Shown here: one piece after another, positions 6,537-10,290 of the stretch
Numbering within the stretch: the first letter of the stretch is position 1
Layout of the letters: the number at the start of each line of letters is the position of its first letter
From: Azoarcus sp.
Lineage (GTDB): Bacteria > Pseudomonadota > Gammaproteobacteria > Burkholderiales > Rhodocyclaceae
NCBI GenBank assembly: GCA_031258035.1
Contig: JAIRNL010000263.1
Location: forward strand, 1 to 10,290
Length of the DNA: 10,290 nt
Reading direction: 5' to 3'
The notes under the pieces: generated by a model
Database searches by the model: none
What the model was told of the DNA's origin: nothing
What the model saw: the letters and a program-made list of their open reading frames with translations, nothing else
Translations under genes and position numbers: made by a program

Positions 6537-7366
6537 TGGCCAGAACGACTCGCGTCCTCCCCGGTTTCGGCCCGGCGCTGGGGCTGACCCTCACCTGGTT
6601 GTCGATCATCGTCCTGTTGCCGCTCGCCTCGGTGTTCCTGAAAGCCTCGAACCTGTCGCTGGTGGAATTCTGGGACGTGGTGACCGCGCCGCGGGTGGCG
6701 GCTTCCTACAGGCTCTCGTTCGGCGCCTCGCTGGCGGCGGCGGCGATCAACGCCGTGTTCGGCCTGATGCTCGCCTGGTGCCTGGTGCGTTACCGCTTTC
6801 CCGGCAAGCGCCTGGTCGATGCGCTGATCGACCTTCCCTTCGCGCTGCCCACGGCCGTGGCCGGGATCGCGCTGACCGCGCTGTATGCCAGGAACGGCTG
6901 GATCGGGCAATGGCTCGAACCGCTCGGCATCCAGGTGGCGTTCAAGCCGCTGGGGGTGCTGGTGGCGCTGGTGTTCATCGGGCTGCCTTTCGTGGTGCGC
7001 ACGGTGCAGCCGGTGCTCGAGGATTTCGACCTCGAACACGAAGAAGCCGCGGCCAGCCTGGGCGCGGGGCGCTGGCAAACGTTCCGCTACGTGATCCTGC
7101 CGGTGCTGTTGCCGGCGCTCTTGACAGGTTTCACGCTCGCCTTCGCGCGGGCGGTGGGTGAGTACGGCTCGGTGATCTTCATCGCTGGCAATATCCCGAT
7201 GGTCTCGGAGATCACACCGCTGATGATTATCACCAAGCTCGAACAATACGACTACGTCGGCGCGACGGCGGTGGCCGAAGTCATGCTGCTGATCTCCTTT
7301 GTGTTGCTCCTGCTCATCAACGGCCTGCAAGCGTGGACAGCCAAACGGACGGGGAGGGATCGCTGA
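6536..7366 (+). CDS. cysT: CysT (CysU), sulfate/thiosulfate ABC transporter permease
   Basis: CysT is one of two inner-membrane permeases forming the sulfate/thiosulfate channel with CysW. It has 276 residues, near the 277 of E. coli CysU, with about six hydrophobic helices. The cytoplasmic EAA loop that docks on the ATPase is at 169-189 ([12 protein letters not shown] then ILP). Other family segments are [17 protein letters not shown] (97-113) and [17 protein letters not shown] (205-221), typical of CysT. The start ATG overlaps the cysP stop (TGATG) with no clear ribosome site, pointing to translational coupling. The stop overlaps the cysW start in the same way. Confidence 0.96.
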   Translation: MARTTRVLPGFGPALGLTLTWLSIIVLLPLASVFLKASNLSLVEFWDVVTAPRVAASYRLSFGASLAAAAINAVFGLMLAWCLVRYRFPGKRLVDALIDLPFALPTAVAGIALTALYARNGWIGQWLEPLGIQVAFKPLGVLVALVFIGLPFVVRTVQPVLEDFDLEHEEAAASLGAGRWQTFRYVILPVLLPALLTGFTLAFARAVGEYGSVIFIAGNIPMVSEITPLMIITKLEQYDYVGATAVAEVMLLISFVLLLLINGLQAWTAKRTGRDR

Positions 7367-8261
7367 TGGCGACGGCCTTGCGGCGGCGCGTCGATCCGGC
7401 GGCGCGCTTCGAGGCGCGCGCCGCCACGAGAGAAGCGCCCTGGGTGAAATGGGCGCTGCTTGCGGTCGCGCTCGCTTTTTTCACCCTTTTCCTGCTGATG
7501 CCGCTCATCGCGGTATTCATCGAAGCCTTGCGCAAAGGCTGGGAGACGTATTTTTCCGCGCTCGTCGAACCGGATGCGCTGGCTTCGATCCGGCTCACCC
7601 TGCTCGCGGCGGGCATCGCGGTACCGCTCAACCTCGTCTTCGGCGTGGCGGCGGCGTGGGCGATCGCCAAGTTCGAGTTTCGCGGCAAACACTTCCTCAT
7701 CACGCTCATCGACCTGCCGTTCTCGGTATCGCCGGTGATCGCCGGGCTGGTCTACGTGCTCATGTTCGGCGCGCAGGGCTGGTTCGGGCCGTGGCTGGCG
7801 GCGCACGACATCAAAATCGTCTTCGCCGTGCCCGGCATCGTGCTGGCCACGGTGTTCGTCACGTTTCCGTTCGTCGCGCGCGAGCTGATCCCGCTCATGC
7901 AGGCGCAGGGGCGGGAAGAAGAAGAGGCCGCCGTCGTGCTCGGCGCAAACGGTTGGCTCACCTTCTGGCACGTCACCCTGCCCAACATCCGCTGGGGGCT
8001 GCTCTACGGCGTCATTCTCTGCAACGCCCGGGCCATGGGCGAATTCGGCGCGGTCAGCGTCGTGTCGGGTCACATTCGCGGCGAAACCAACACCATGCCG
8101 CTGCACGTGGAAATTCTCTACAACGAATACCAGTTCGCCGCCGCCTTCGCCGTGGCTTCGTTGCTGGCTTTGCTGGCGCTGGTGACGCTGGGGATCAAGA
8201 CATGGGTCGAACGCAACGCGGCGCGTTCCGGCCCGGGAGCACAGGACGAGGCAACGGCACC

Positions 8262-8265
<4 letters not shown>
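7366..8265 (+). CDS. cysW: CysW, sulfate/thiosulfate ABC transporter permease
   Basis: CysW is the second permease, pairing with CysT. It has 299 residues; the first 25 are polar and Arg-rich, followed by about six transmembrane segments. The EAA loop is at 186-206 ([12 protein letters not shown], then TLPN). Typical CysW segments are [19 protein letters not shown] (114-132), [18 protein letters not shown] (222-239) and [12 protein letters not shown] (244-255). The start at 7366 was preferred over an in-frame GTG at 7333 because a strong ribosome site GGGGAGGGA (7351-7359) lies 6 nt upstream and the ATG overlaps the cysT stop (TGATG). The stop overlaps the cysA start (ATGA). Confidence 0.95.
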
Positions 8266-9341
<1,076 letters not shown>

Positions 9342-9354
9342 GAGGGAGCGAAAC

Positions 9355-10290
9355 ATGAATTTCCAGCAATTGCGCATCGTGCGCGAGACGGCGCGGCGCG
9401 GTTTCAATCTCACCGCCGTCGGCAACGCGCTTTTCACTTCGCAGTCGGGCGTCTCCAAACACATCAAGGATCTGGAAGACGAAATCGGCCTCGAACTCTT
9501 CGTCCGCCGGGGCAAGCGCCTGCTCGGACTCACCGAACCGGGCAAGGAAGTCCTGGTCATGGTCGAACGCATGCTGCTCGACGCGGCCAACATCAAACGC
9601 CTGGCTGAGCAATACGCGAGCACCGACGCCGGCCAACTCACCCTGGCGACCACCCACACCCAGGCGCGTTACTCCCTGCCGCCGGTCGTCACCGCCTTCC
9701 GGCGCGAATTTCCCAAAGTGCACCTCAAACTGCACCAGGGCAGCCCGGCGGAAATCACGCAGATGCTGCTCGACGGCGAAGCCGACATCGGCGTGGCCAC
9801 GGAGAGCCTCGCCGCCGCGCCCGAGCTCGTCTCATTCCCGTATTACAGCTGGCATCATGCCGTGATCGTTCCTCTCGGCCATCCGCTCGCCGCCGTCGCC
9901 TCGCCTGCCCTGGCCAACGTGGCCGATTACCCGATCATCACCTATCACGAAGGTTTCACCGGCCGCGCCCGCGTCGACAGCGCCTTCGCCGCCGAAGGGC
10001 TGGCGCCCGAAATCGTGATGTCGGCGCTCGATGCCGACGTGATCAAGGCATATGTCGCGCTCGGGCTGGGAATCGGCATCGTCGCTTCCGTGGCGTTCGA
10101 CGCCGCGCGCGACACCAACATCGTGCTGTTGGAGAGCGCGGGCCTTTTCCCGGAAAACGTCACCCGCATCGCGGTGCGGCGCGGCCAGTACCTGCGCGGC
10201 TTCGCCTATCGCTTCATGGAACTGTGCTCGCCGGAATTGACCGAGGAGCGGATCGTCACCAGCCTGGCTGTGGAGACGGGCGCGGGGTAG
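9355..10290 (+). CDS. cysB: CysB-family LysR regulator of sulfur assimilation
   Basis: CysB activates sulfate uptake and cysteine synthesis genes during sulfur limitation with N-acetylserine as inducer. The 311-residue protein has an N-terminal winged HTH (about 1-60, TSQSGVSKHIKDLEDEIG) and the CysB-type effector domain. Inducer/sulfate-pocket residues known from enteric CysB are all present at the same numbers: Thr100, Thr102, Gln103, Thr149 and Thr202 (ATTHTQARY, ATES, GFTGR). DADVIKAYVALGLGIGI (226-242) is also characteristic. Enteric CysB has 324 residues; about 311-313 is usual in betaproteobacteria. The ATG follows GGGAG with 6 nt spacing, 13 nt after cysA, so it is probably the last gene of cysPTWAB. 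Cbl is the alternative, but sequence and context favour CysB. The TAG is the last codon of the window. Confidence 0.92.
   Translation: MNFQQLRIVRETARRGFNLTAVGNALFTSQSGVSKHIKDLEDEIGLELFVRRGKRLLGLTEPGKEVLVMVERMLLDAANIKRLAEQYASTDAGQLTLATTHTQARYSLPPVVTAFRREFPKVHLKLHQGSPAEITQMLLDGEADIGVATESLAAAPELVSFPYYSWHHAVIVPLGHPLAAVASPALANVADYPIITYHEGFTGRARVDSAFAAEGLAPEIVMSALDADVIKAYVALGLGIGIVASVAFDAARDTNIVLLESAGLFPENVTRIAVRRGQYLRGFAYRFMELCSPELTEERIVTSLAVETGAG

Noticed and set aside
7333..7365. GTG start for cysW at 7333
   Set aside because: The ATG at 7366 has a much better ribosome site and the TGATG overlap seen between the neighbouring genes.
7299..8261. Upstream in-frame extension of cysA
   Set aside because: It runs through cysT and cysW in another frame; the ATG at 8262 gives the normal CysA N terminus and an ATGA overlap.

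Overview
The window is high-GC DNA (well above 60% by eye) from a nitrogen-fixing proteobacterium. The products closely match beta/gamma-proteobacterial families. A 311-residue CysB and a NifL/NifA pair beside rnf genes fit a betaproteobacterial diazotroph of the Azoarcus/Rhodocyclales kind, or less likely an Azotobacter/Pseudomonas-like gammaproteobacterium. That placement is inference. No mobile element, RNA gene or CRISPR array was seen.

Layout. (1) Positions 1-1018, minus strand: the start of an rnf operon, rnfA followed by a truncated rnfB (ATGA overlap), encoding an Rnf electron-transport complex of the type that supplies low-potential electrons to nitrogenase. (2) Positions 1019-1276: a compact divergent control region. 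It holds a near-perfect sigma-54 promoter for rnfA, a perfect TGT-N10-ACA NifA activator site, an NtrC-like GCAC-N7-GTGC site, and a second sigma-54-like element facing nifL. (3) Positions 1277-4091, plus strand: nifL-nifA, the nif regulators. The NifL is unusual because it lacks the N-terminal flavin-binding PAS1 redox domain and begins at PAS2. (4) Positions 4313-5332: sbp, a sulfate-binding protein gene with its own promoter region and a strong terminator-like hairpin. (5) Positions 5523-10290: a tightly packed operon cysP-cysT-cysW-cysA-cysB, with stop/start overlaps between the first four genes, encoding a second (CysP-type) binding protein, the sulfate/thiosulfate ABC transporter and the LysR regulator CysB.

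How it works together. Under nitrogen limitation NtrC may drive nifLA. NifA with RpoN would then activate rnf and the nif genes, restrained by NifL. The adjacent sulfate/thiosulfate importer and CysB would supply sulfur, which diazotrophs need for Fe-S clusters; the functional link to nif is inferred from position only. The most notable points are the PAS1-less NifL, whose pairing with a NifA lacking the oxygen-sensitive linker cysteines leaves no obvious oxygen sensor, and the dense divergent regulatory region.
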